Of a stretch of 64,000 nt of DNA, positions 1 through 10,647 are shown one piece after another. The translations under genes were made by a program, and so were the position numbers. The notes beneath the pieces are model-generated. The model was not told where the DNA came from. It saw only the letters and a program-made list of their open reading frames with translations, and did not search any database. Every line of letters starts with the position of its first letter. Position 1 is the stretch's first letter. This stretch comes from Linnemannia hyalina (taxonomy: Eukaryota; Mortierellomycota; Mortierellomycetes; Mortierellales; Mortierellaceae), in assembly GCA_019671135.1 (NCBI GenBank), contig JAHRHY010000014.1, positions 1,734,001 to 1,798,000 on the forward strand. Reading direction: 5' to 3'.

Positions 1-390
1 GTATTCAAGTCCCAAGTAAAGCAATACAACAGGGTCAGACTCAGGTAAATTATGCTGTCCTTTCAGGAATAAGACAAAGGAGCCAAGTTTTACCTCGTAG
101 TTGGAACTTGAGATGCGGTCTCCTCGGAGGACCTCGCCCAGGTTCAGCCAGGCCTTCTTGGCATCCTTGGGCGGTGAGCAGACAAAGGGCAGGTCTGCAT
201 AGGAGTAGTCGAGGGGACTCTTTTTGGAAAAGATTTTGTTGACAAAGAGAGGAAGGCGGTCATTTTCCTTGTAGACCGTTGGAGTTAGTCCTGGGATGTA
301 GAATGCCGACACAGGCAAAGGGGTTGAGGCGATGGCTACAAGAACGGATGCCACAAGAGAGCCGATGACTCTCGTTGTAATTGTGACCAT
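1..390 (-). CDS. TM9 superfamily (EMP70/nonaspanin) protein, 5' exon only
   Basis: Exon 94-390 (99 codons) begins with ATG at 390 and ends at a donor (GAG|GTAAAA). The rest of the gene lies beyond position 1; the intron appears to run out of the window, because no frame in 1-93 gives the expected Cys-containing continuation. The N-terminus has a signal peptide of about 30 residues ending near VSAF. It is followed by the family's luminal start, FYIPGLTP, then LPLFVNKI and the DYSYADLPFVC block typical of TM9SF proteins. Known members are nine-span endomembrane proteins of the Golgi/endosome that help sort membrane cargo. The assignment rests on the luminal motif; the transmembrane part is not visible. 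Confidence 0.8.
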   Translation of the reverse strand, partial: MVTITTRVIGSLVASVLVAIASTPLPVSAFYIPGLTPTVYKENDRLPLFVNKIFSKKSPLDYSYADLPFVCSPPKDAKKAWLNLGEVLRGDRISSSNYEVKLGSFVLFLKGQHNLPESDPVVLLYLGLEY

Positions 391-801
391 TATTATGTTG
401 ATTTGGTTAGATGGTGCGCCCTGTGAGTGTCCTGTGGATGCCGTGAAGTAGTGAGAGTTCTTTTTGATGACAAGAGTCGCTGTGGATGTAAGCTGGGTTG
501 GTCGGTTGGTCGGGGTATGTGTTTTTTGGGAGATGAAGAGGAATAAAATACATGTAAAGAGAAAGTGTCACCAAAAAATAGAAAAAGAAGGGGGACGGTT
601 GGGCTGAGTGGAGGGCGACCACCTTCGTCTTCTGCAGAAATGCTCCACTTTCAAATGTCTCTGTGGCTTGAACACAAAATAACCTTGCCCTTCTTTTCTT
701 TCCCTGAACATTGAGCGCGTGTGAACCATCTTCTTCTCCCTCTCAAGGACACTAGTTACTGGAACCGCCAACTATTAATACATTAATAACTACTAAACAA
801 C
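391..801. other. Intergenic region between two minus-strand genes
   Basis: This stretch holds the 5' leader and promoter of the TM9SF gene and the 3' end of the adenylyl cyclase gene. No conserved coding frame was seen. The short open frames on both strands are low-complexity and lack splice support. Confidence 0.5.
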
Positions 802-3800
802 TCAACTGGGAGTAGGAATGGAAAACTCAGGCAAGGGTACCTCTGCTACAAACGGCGGCTGCCACTTGGGCGAGGGGTCCGTCAACCAGTCCGTCGGATC
901 CATCGACATCTTCTTAAACAACACATACGCCTCCGAATAAAACCCGTCCTTCTCCTCCACAACATCCGCATACTGCCCCAGCTTGCTCAGGTAATACGCC
1001 TGTACAAACTGCATCCCCTGCGTCTGGGACCTCGACCGCTCCCAGCCTCGCAACAGCTTCTGGTATCCTTCCCGTTGGTGAAAGGCACCCTGGAGGATGA
1101 AGCACCGAATAGAGTCGGCCAGGGTCATAAAACACTCGCTGACGGTCTGGAACGGATCCTGGCTCAGACACTGGATCACCGGTCGAAGAATCAGTTCCGT
1201 ATCGCTCGCAAGGAGAGGGTCCACTGGGATGTTCACAAGACTGGGACTGGCGCTATCGAGAAGCACAAAGATCGCCATCACTACAAACGCGCAGCTCATC
1301 AACGGAAAAGGGTGTGCGGCAACGCCTTGATCCGCTATTCGCTCCGACAAGAGCGTCGCATAGATCTTTGTCTTGTTGAACTGGCCCATCTTGGCATAGT
1401 AGTACGACAGCATGCCATGCATCACCAACATGTTCATCAGCCGAGCCTTGGGTAAGATAAACCGCTCAACCAAAACCACCCAGCTCTCGGCATCCCTCAA
1501 TCTGTCCTGGAGCAGCAGATTGGCGAGCGTTGGGATGGCAAACAGAGTCTCGCCCTCGGAGTCACCATTCTGGATAGCCACCGCAGACATGGCGCGGAGC
1601 AGTGCGGAGTCCTCAGGGTGGACATTGAACGACCCCTCCCACATCCGGTAGCTGCACTTCAAGGTCACCGATCGGTAATACGTCGCCAGGTTGCTGACCA
1701 CTCCAAATGACTTGCTCTCGTTGATCGCTTCCGACAGATAAGCGTGTGCGCGTTCCCGATGGCCCTCACAGTACGCCACATACCCCTGCATCGACGGTAG
1801 CATCCCCTCGGTTCCCTCTCCAGCGTCGTTGGCAAGGCGAGCCTTCTGCATGTACTCCCGGCAGGTATGATGGTTGCCCTTGAAGTAGTTGAGGATCGCA
1901 TAGCGGCCCAAGGACACCGTCTGCTCACCCGAGGGAAGACCCAGGCGTCGAGAATAGTTGAGTGTGTAGAGTGTCGACAGCATGGCAGCGTTGGGCTCTG
2001 TTTTCCAAAAGTAAATGTTCTGGAGACAGCCCAGGACACGGATGATCCTCTGGAGTGTGATCTGCGTCCTGGCATCGACTTTGGCCTTGACCGACTTGCC
2101 AGGAAGAACTAGCCCAGGGGTGGTGCCGCCGTGGTAGTGAAAGATGAACTTTGTCTTTTCAACAAACAACGCCATCTTCCACTGCTGAGAGTTCTTGGGC
2201 CAATGGACTCCATAGCGCGCCAGACTGTCCAACAACGCCGGCTCAGCCTCCTCGATCCGCATCCGCTTCGACAGGGCTTCTCCCTTCATGCCGTAGATTT
2301 CCGCCAGATCCTCCTGACTGACCATGTTGGCGGCGCCTCGGACTGTATCCAGGATCTGAATCAGCCCTGTCAAACTCTGTGTCGCGTCGGGCAGCATATT
2401 ACTCTTGAGGTCGAACGCCGAGATTGCCTTGAGGTACTTGATCTTCTTCTCGGTATGGTCCGTCTTGAGGTAGTGTCGGGTGATCAACGGCAAGAGGTCC
2501 GAGAACTGGGCGGGCTCCAGGAACGCCTCGTAAAACTGACCCATCGTCAAATGGTATCCTACTCGCTCCTCATACGGGATGGACTCGTAGATATCCTTCG
2601 CGGTGGATTCGGAGCTGAACATGTACAGGGTGTTCATCGACAAATTGTCTGAGAACTGCACGTTCATCAACTGCTCGGTGGCAAGCGACAGGAACCGGAA
2701 CGTGTCGAGGTCGCTGATCAGCGTCGAGAAGGACCGTCCTGGCTCCGGGACCCCCAACATCGTCTCCAGCGGCCGAATCGCTGCTACCTCCGCCAGCGAG
2801 AACTGCTCTCCCAGACAGCTGGCAATCTTCAAAAAGTCCTGAAACCGGGCTGTCATCCGATCGTACTGCATCAGAATCATCTTTTTCCTGTCTTGCTTGA
2901 CCAGCATCTCCTCCATGTTCTTGTAGGACGGCGTTTGGATGGACTCCTTTCCTGTCGTCAGCAGCTCTCCGTCCACAATGTTGACGAAACAAAAGTCCTT
3001 GAGCATAGTGGTCATGTTCTTGACAAACTTGGGGTTACCCTTGGTCTTTTCCTGAACTAGCTCAATGACTGCCGGATTGATCCTGGTGACATTCTTGTCC
3101 TCGAAAGTTTTGAGCAGCGCCAGCTCAATGTCTCTCCGTTTGAGGCCCTCGAGTACAATCTCCAAATGCTTGGCATGACCTGTGAGGGAGTGAAGGGGGT
3201 TGCTGCCGTAATCGCGCTGTGGTCGAGAAAAGATTACCACCAAGACAGCGGGGCATCTCTCATGGATCACCTGAATGATCTGCAGCGACTTGCTGTCCGT
3301 CCCTATTAGAGTCAGTAAAGAAATATTCAGTGGCCTCGAACCTTTTGGTATGATATGCCCTATTACTATGCGCAATCTAAGATGGGCTCCTTACATTGGA
3401 CGTCCTCGAACATGACGATGATTTTGACAAAGGTGCTGGCGTAGTTGAGCATACGCACAATAAAATCCGCCAGCATTTTGTCGTCGCGATCATTCATCAC
3501 CGGTGCCGAGTTGTCGGACGAGAGTGCGGCGATAATGTCGTGCAGCATATGCATTATCTCGTCGCCTTCGCCCATCTTTTGCAAGGAGACGTTGATGAGC
3601 GATTGGAGCTTGGTTATGTACATCGAGCTGCGTTTGGTTGCGGTAGGGTCGCTATACTGACTGATCGCCGGGCCGAGTGACAGGTCCCAAGGGGAGCTGG
3701 AGGCCATACTCGACCGGACAGAAGGACCAAAATGTGAGCTAATGGGCGAATAGACGCTGTTGGCCGAACACGGTGTTCCCCCTACGCTCTCGTCCAAACC

Positions 3801-6800
3801 GCCGCTGACAATTGTCGACGCCATCGTTGTAGGTGTCCAGTTCTGAGATTCATAGTTGGCCTGCCCAATCGCCATCCCGAGATCGAGGTGCGTCCTTCCT
3901 GCGTAGGGGATTTCCCGCTTCCGCATGATGTCGAACAATCCTAACAACAAGAATTTGCACAGGTAGTACTCTGTGTTCTTTTCAACCTCGGCCGACGCAG
4001 CGGAGCAAACGTTGTAGTTGTTTCTGTCAGCAATGTGACAGATCTGCTGGTAGAACATACTTTTGCCCGATCCTCTGGGTCCTGCAACCAAAATGGTGTT
4101 CTTGTCGGGCTCCTTCTCCCACGTTTTGATGAACTGTGAAACCTTTTCCCTCTCGGGCTCGTACCCAATCGTCTCATCCACCATGATATCGTCTGGTCGT
4201 CGGATCTGCTTCTTGGCGCCGAAATGAACCAGCCTCCAGACACGTATCCGCTGCATCTTGCCCTTCACAAACTCTTCACCCATATCCTCAAACTCGCAGA
4301 GCCCATCATGGTCCGAAGTACAGGCCTCCTTGGTAGCATCATCACAGACAACGGATTCGGTGGCGTAGTCAAACTTGAGGATACGAACAGCAATCACAAT
4401 CGTGTCTCCGACAATGGCTGGATCCCGACGGAACTCGTTCCCGATCATGCTGGTGAAGATGACGCCTGTGGCCAACGAGATCTTGAATCCATGGATCCCC
4501 TCTGCCAAGAGTCTCCGGCGGATCACCCAGGCTGACTTTGCTGCAAACACCGCCTCGCGCTCATGCGATCGTGGATAAGGAAGTCCAAATGCACATAGCA
4601 GTGTCGCGCCCTTGTCGTCGACTGCGAACTGTTGAATGAAGCCTGAGATAGTGTGATGATGATGGAGTGTTTTTGTTAAGTAAATGTTCTTGAATTCCTC
4701 TTTTTGTCCATTGCACTGCGAAGAGCAGCAAAGCTTCAAAATATATAGTGTGCCTACCTTCATACTCAGAGGTGATTTTGTGAACTTGATAGATGGCCTT
4801 TTGACAGGTGTCCAGTCCCTCCCGTGTCCATGGCTTAACATCCCCGAGACTCACAAAGAGAATCGTTACTGTCCTGAACTGAGCCGGGAAAGTGTTATCG
4901 GGGTACAGGATAAGTCGATGAATCGCCGACTTGTTAATGTATCTAAAAAAGACGTAGAGAATAGGTCACAAAATGTTAAAAGAACGCCACCAATTTTACC
5001 TTACAGACAAATAGAAACAATACCACCACAAGCTGCCATGCTTACTTGTAGTAGTGTGGGTTACTCTCTACGGAGGTGTTAAGCAGTTTGTCGTTCCTGA
5101 TACGCCTGAGCAAGGGGTCATCATTAGCCGACTGGATGTTCTTCAGAATAAAGCATTGTCTCCGCTCCTCATACCAAGGGTAAGCTGTTGGGTTGACAAA
5201 GCTCCACGCCGCCGCCGTAATTGTGAGTTCTCCAGCACGCGCCATACCAAGTGCATCGTCAATTGTCGACATTTGCTCGCCACAAATGGCATACTCCAAT
5301 CGGCCAGTTGTTTGTAGCAAAAGATTGTCAAGTCCGTTCTCCAGTCCAATGTCGCCAATGATGATATTCGCTATTGCGAAAACATGGAGGGCGAAGGTGA
5401 TATGAGTGTGCGTTGTTCATCTACATGCTAGACTTATTGGATCAATGCAGCCTCCTATTTGACTCACATATTGGTCCGGCAGACATGGCCATGTGTAGCT
5501 GCAGTTCGAACGAGTCCTCCAAGAGATCCTCTGGTGTGATATTCTGACGATCGCTCTGTGAGGACGAGTGCGTGAAAAGATTCTTGGCGTTTGAAAAAAA
5601 AGATGCCGCGCGATTGCTTTTTGAGGTTGTCGATCCTGGCCTGCTTGGGGTCATCAAAGAGTCATCCCACTTCCTGTGGCCACCAGCGATATCGAGGTTG
5701 TTGCTGGAGGAAAACTTGTTGGGCATTCCGGATGAGTTATTGTTGGTTGGAACTGAAGATCGGCGTGTAGTTATTCCATTGTTGCCGTTGCTGCTGTTGT
5801 TGTTGTTGCCATTAGAGTTGGGTCGACTGATGGGCACGCTTAAGAAGGAGCTGGCGCTGATACTGCCATTTCCACTGATGACTGTCGCATTGGTATATGT
5901 GTTGTTCCATTGGTTGTTACTGTTTCCACTCTGGTTCCCGTTTGATGGGAAAAGGTTACAGTTGCTTCCGTCATCATTTCCTCCGTATCCTGAGCCATCA
6001 TCGACATTCGGTCCGGAGAATTTTCGAGAGAATTCTTTTTCGGATAGGTAGATACGGTAATTTGACAGTCGGGCTAGGAGCTCCAGTCCACACTCTACAG
6101 CCTTGCGGACGGTGACCTTACTCCTGCGTGATGCTGCAGCAGGCTCTTCGGTGGTGGGTGAATCCATGGGAGTCAGGTTGTTTGAGTCATCTGTTTGATG
6201 GTCATCGCAGACAGGGTCGGGTTGAAATACCACCAAAAGCGCATCTCCGAGGAACTTGATTGCAGTGTAATTCAGAAAGGTTGGGGTGTTATTTTTTTGT
6301 TAGGTATCTTCATTCCTTATGTGATTAACAGCATTATAAAACGCGAGCCAACATGAGATCAGGAATGAGAGCAACAGAACAGACTGGAGAGAAAAGGGCT
6401 TACTTTGACAACGTCGCCTCCATGGTATTCAATAATCCGGATGGCAAGATCGAAATAGGTGCCGATCTGTGAGGAGAGCATTTCTGCACCGACATCTCCC
6501 TTTGAAGAAGCGGTACTTGTCATCTAAGGAGATGTGAGAAATGTGAAGGCAAGATGGATGCGAGCGAGGGGGGTGGAGGGAGAGGAAGATATATTAATAT
6601 TGACGGAGGATATTTTTTGACAGCCAGGGCGACAGACCATTTAGTTGGGAGGTGTCCAAAAAAGGATTGGCGGCCTGGTTAATGTTAAGCCATGCCAGGA
6701 TGGGACATATATGTTCGAAGGCGTTTGTTTACTTGTGGGGAGTGGAAAGAGAGAGTGTGGTGGGCACATTTCTCTTGGTGAAAATAAACGTTTTTGGGGG

Positions 6801-7244
6801 CGCAGTTTTGTCAGAAGAATCGAATGAGGGTGGGGGTGGTCTGTGTGTAGAGAGCATCGCTGACTGATCACTCTGATATCGAACTGATGGATCATAGGGT
6901 ATGTATCAGAGATGACAGAGATGGATTACCTGACTGAAACCGACAATGTCGACCATGAGCACGGCCCCAAACTGCGTGTAGTGGAACGGCATCTCCAGGT
7001 TGCGTTCCTCCTCGTCATGCAAACTGCGCACAAACCTATTTTTTTTTTGGTTTTGGTTTGTGCATGTGGATGTTAGAGGGTGGTCAGTGCCGTACCTTTT
7101 TCACTTTTTTTCCTCGCCTTTTCAGTCTCACTCATTCCATTCTCCTTTATGCACATTTATTCGTCACATTGCAACATGCATTCGGACTTGCCTTGACATG
7201 TAAGGCGCAATGTTGATGGAGGGTGAGCTGCTGCCATTGGACAT
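802..7244 (-). CDS. Soluble-type adenylyl cyclase (class III C1/C2 plus ATPase and helical region)
   Basis: Eight exons, all in frame: 7192-7244, 6930-7023, 6404-6523, 5468-6254, 5046-5370, 4758-4942, 3395-4642 and 802-3302, giving 1770 residues. Cyclase domain C1 has the two metal-binding aspartates (D43 in LMVDIVGF, D93 in FLGDALL) and a lysine at position 89, four residues before the second Asp as in human ADCY10. C1 carries an Asn/Ser-rich insertion. Domain C2 starts near residue 485 (VTILFVSLGD). It is followed by a P-loop ATPase with Walker A GPRGSGKS near residue 710 and Walker B VMFEDVQWTDS near 935, then about 830 mostly helical residues as in ADCY10. Members make cAMP and in animals respond to bicarbonate. 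Usual fungal adenylyl cyclases are the Ras-bound, leucine-rich-repeat type, so this is a second kind. Intron 1 uses GC-AG. Confidence 0.85.
7024..7191 (-). other. GC-AG intron of the adenylyl cyclase gene
   Basis: Exon 1 ends TCAAG and the intron starts GCAAGT, the consensus for the rare GC donor class. It ends GCGCAG. Only this junction keeps the cyclase frame open: a GT donor two bases further in gives an immediate stop in exon 2. This is a deduction from reading frame, not from transcripts. Confidence 0.65.
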
Positions 7245-7589
7245 TGTGAATGTATGAGAGTAGAAGGGAGTAAAGTTGGAATAGAGGATGGAGTAGGGTT
7301 TGCTGCCTCCACAAGCTAGTCGGGCTGTTATTGCTATTGTTGTTGGATTAGGAAGAATGAATGCTGCAGGGTCTTCTTTTCATGTTCGAGCGGGAACAGT
7401 ACTTGGAGGGAGAATAACTTTTTCCGTGTGGAGGAAAGGGAGTTATCGAAAAGAGAAGAGAGAAATATCGCCAAGTGGATATCAACAGCAAAACTGGGAG
7501 AAACGGGTAAAGAAACAACGATGAAAGCGGGTGGAGCGTCAATAATAAGTAGGGAGGATGGAGTGAGAAGAAGAAAAAGGGAAGATGAG

Positions 7590-7608
7590 GAAGAAGACAG
7601 AGGGAAGC

Positions 7609-7639
<31 letters not shown>

Positions 7640-8000
7640 TGGCGGGGAAGGGTCAAGGGAAATGGAATGGATGAGGTTTCAAAAGGATTGGAGGAGACGC
7701 GAGGGGGCTGGGAAGAGAAGGAAGAGGGAGAGAGAGAAAAAAGCGAGGAGAGAAGGAGAGAGTAGGATGAAAGAGAGACAAAAAGAGAGGGAAGAAAGAT
7801 ATGGATGAAGGGAAAGGGAAATGGAAAGGCACAACGATAAAAAGATGATCGACTGTAGAGAAAGAAGGTCAGAAGTCAGAGAAAGAGACAGCGAGAATAG
7901 CAACAAGAGATCACAAAGGGAAAAGAGAGAGAAAGGCAGAGACAGAGAGAAACGCAACGACAGGCGACAAGGGGGAGCAATGAAGGAGAACAACAAAGAG
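7590..8000. repeat. Low-complexity GA-rich tract
   Basis: There are runs of (GA)n, GAGAGAAA and GGAAGA-type words on the plus strand with few pyrimidines. It includes a clean (GA) stretch near 7613-7630. It creates spurious long frames on both strands. Confidence 0.7.
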
Positions 8001-8097
8001 CGAATGATGTTATGCGAGGGTGGCAATTGAAGTATATAAAAAAAGGAGGCGTGTGTGGTGCAAGGAGTGTAGGTAGTATGCTTGGCTGTTGGATGAT

Positions 8098-8150
8098 GTG
8101 TGTGTGTATGTATGTATGTAAGTATGTATGTATGTTTGTATGCGTGTATG
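8098..8150. repeat. (GTAT)n microsatellite
   Basis: A short GTGT run is followed by about ten GTAT units with two single-base interruptions. Confidence 0.8.
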
Positions 8151-8669
8151 CCTGGTATCGTGCATGCACTTAGGCAAGATGTCGCATACCATTCCCCGAG
8201 GGAGCATACGTGGTCGTAGCGATACCCAGCGACTCCTTCCACTATCCGTCTCCTCTGCACTTCTATCTACCCGGACGTCTTTTCCTTTTTCCTATGGGCC
8301 TCAAGTTGGCTGCTGGAAAGAGAAACGTTCCTTGTCTCCTGATTGGCTGTCTGCTGGATGCTGTCAATTAGACATTCGTAATCAATTACAGAATAGTCAC
8401 ATGACATTGTGACTGTGATCATCTCTGACCCTCCTTTCCTCTTCACCAACCAAACAACAAACAACAACAAAAAAAAAAGAAAAAAAAAAGCACACGCACA
8501 TTTTCTTCCTTTTCTCTCTCTCTCTCTCTCTTCTCCTTCTCTTCTCTTTCTCTCTCTCTCTCTCCTCATCCTTACCCCTTCCCTTCCCTTCATCTCTCTT
8601 TTTTGATCTCTCGAATCAAAAAAGATCTCTCACCCTCTTTCCCTCTTCCTTCTCACACTTTTAACTACA

Positions 8670-10426
8670 ATGGCTTTCGGTATGTTTGTTGATCAGTCTT
8701 ATTTCACCCATCACTCGCACACTCACTTGACATAACACTCCTCCCCCCCCCTCGCACTCCAATCGATAACATTGACAGCACAGCACCTTATCACACTCTC
8801 TCGCAAACACCAATATGAGAAGTATAACTAACAATCCATTGCTTCCTCAAAAATAAAAAAATAGGTGATCGTGGTGGCCGTGGCGGCGGTGGTCGTGGCG
8901 GTGGACGTGGTGGCTTCGGCGGTGACCGTGGTGGTCGCGGCGGCGGACGTGGCGGTGGACGTGGCGGTTTCGGTGGTGACCGTGGTGGCCGTGGCGGCGG
9001 ACGTGGTGGTAAGTTCATGCCCGCTTTGTGATCTCTATCAGAACCAACCCTCTGCAACAAGACGCTTAAAGTCATGACCGAGGAACCCTGAACAGCCTCT
9101 AAGGAATCATTCCTAATAGGCAAAAAAAAGTTCATTTCCGTGTCTCCTGGAGACAAAACGGTGCTTTTATGTCTTTTGTGGAATATGAACAACCAGCTGT
9201 ACAGGGCTGGCAGAAGGAACTCCTTTCCCTTTGTCGTCCTTTGTATTTGCTCGTTTTCATAATCTGATATATAGTGAAAGCGCGATCCAGCTTCGGATCT
9301 ATATACAATGAGCACCTTTCTCGATCTACCCTCTGGGACCCCCTCCTTTCCTCCTTCCCCCCTCCTTCCACTGCCTCCTCCATCCTCCCCGTTCACATAC
9401 GATAACACAACACACAAAGGACACTACCAAGATTTGACAATGATGCGCTACACTGTATTCTTTGATCATCCTAGTTCATCTCTTTTTCCACTGCTTCACA
9501 TCCTCCTTCCCTCTCATATCCCATGATAGATCTTGAATGGGCGCCTTTGTTCTATGGATTTCCGTTGTCTGGGTCGCGCGCAATTTCCGTCGCACATGTA
9601 TGTTAACAAAACAACCCCCAAATTGCTCATCTTATTCATATTAGGCGTTGCCAAGCGTGGCGGTCCCGGTGGTCGTGGTGGTGCCCGCGGTGGTGCCCGT
9701 GGTGGTGCCCGTGGTGGTGCCAAGGTCACTGTCGAGCCTCACAGACATGAGGGTATCTTTGTTGCCCACGGAAAGGAGGATTACCTTTTGACCAAGAACT
9801 TGGTTCCCGGCGAGTCTGTCTACGGTGAGAAGCGCATCTCGATCGAAGGCGCTGATGGTGCTAAAATCGAGTACCGTGTCTGGAACCCTTTCCGTTCAAA
9901 GGTCGCTGCCGGTGTCCTCGGAGGTGTTGACAACATCCACATTGCCCCCGGCAAGAAGGTCCTCTACCTCGGTGCTGCCTCCGGTACCACCGTTTCCCAC
10001 GTTGCTGATATTGTCGGACCCGAGGGTCTCGTCTACGCCGTCGAGTTCTCCCACCGCTCTGGACGTGATCTCATCAACATGGCCAAGAAGCGCACCAACG
10101 TCATCCCTATCATTGAGGATGCCCGTCACCCCCACAAGTACCGCATGTTGGTCGGTATGGTCGATGTCATCTTTGCTGATGTTGCCCAGCCCGATCAGTC
10201 TCGTATTGTTGGAATCAACGCCCATCACTTCTTGAAGAACAACGGACACATTGTCATCTCGATCAAGGCCAACTGTATCGACTCGACTGTCGATGCCGCC
10301 ACCGTCTTTGCCGGTGAGATCCCCAAGCTCCAGGAGCAGCGCATCAAGCCCCAGGAGCAGTTGACCCTCGAGCCCTTCGAGAGAGACCACGCCTTGGTTG
10401 TCGGAAAGTACGTCCGCTCCAAGTAA
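8670..10426 (+). CDS. NOP1: Fibrillarin, rRNA 2'-O-methyltransferase
   Basis: Three exons, 8670-8679, 8865-9008 and 9645-10426, give 311 residues. The first coding exon is only 10 nt. The N-terminus is a glycine-arginine-rich domain (repeats of [14 protein letters not shown] and later RGGARGG). The conserved methyltransferase follows, with the S-adenosylmethionine loop [14 protein letters not shown], then [18 protein letters not shown] and [13 protein letters not shown]. Fibrillarin is the catalytic subunit of box C/D snoRNPs in the nucleolus and also methylates a histone H2A glutamine in yeast. The pyrimidine-rich upstream region and strongly C-ending codons suggest high expression. Intron 2 is long (9009-9644) and was checked for a snoRNA without a convincing hit. 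Confidence 0.97.
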
Positions 10427-10647
10427 ATCTCTGTTGTATGACCCCTCCTTTTCTTGTATTTTTTTCTTTTCATTCAATTCTGCATAGCCATCTTCTCTGT
10501 ATTAAAGAACCCATAATCATCTATCCGCTTGCATTGGCATTTTGGTTTATCGTTTTATGTTTTATGTTTCTGCCTTTCTGCGTTATTCAGTGGTTTATTT
10601 GGTAAGGTAACCTTATCCAACGGATGTTTCCTCGTTCGCCACATCCT

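Larger units (their letters stand above)
7245..8669. other. Divergent promoter region, purine- then pyrimidine-rich
   Basis: This lies between the minus-strand cyclase gene and plus-strand fibrillarin. About 7590-8000 is dominated by GA/GAA-rich sequence. 8098-8150 is a GTAT/GTGT tract. 8510-8660 is CT-rich and ends just before the fibrillarin ATG, as is common in fungal promoters of highly expressed genes. No believable gene was seen; the long open frames here are products of the base bias. Confidence 0.5.

Noticed and set aside
7348..8593. Several open frames of 80-190 codons on both strands
   Set aside because: All lie in GA- or TC-biased sequence. The translations are Ser/Leu/Phe- or Arg/Glu/Lys-only and have no splice support.
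8865..9077. Val/Ala-rich 70-codon frame over the fibrillarin GAR exon
   Set aside because: This is the second frame of the Gly-Arg repeats, and the GAR frame is the one that splices into the methyltransferase.
9009..9644. snoRNA in fibrillarin intron 2
   Set aside because: An AATGATGC word near 9438 resembles a C box, but no correctly spaced CUGA D box with terminal stem was found.
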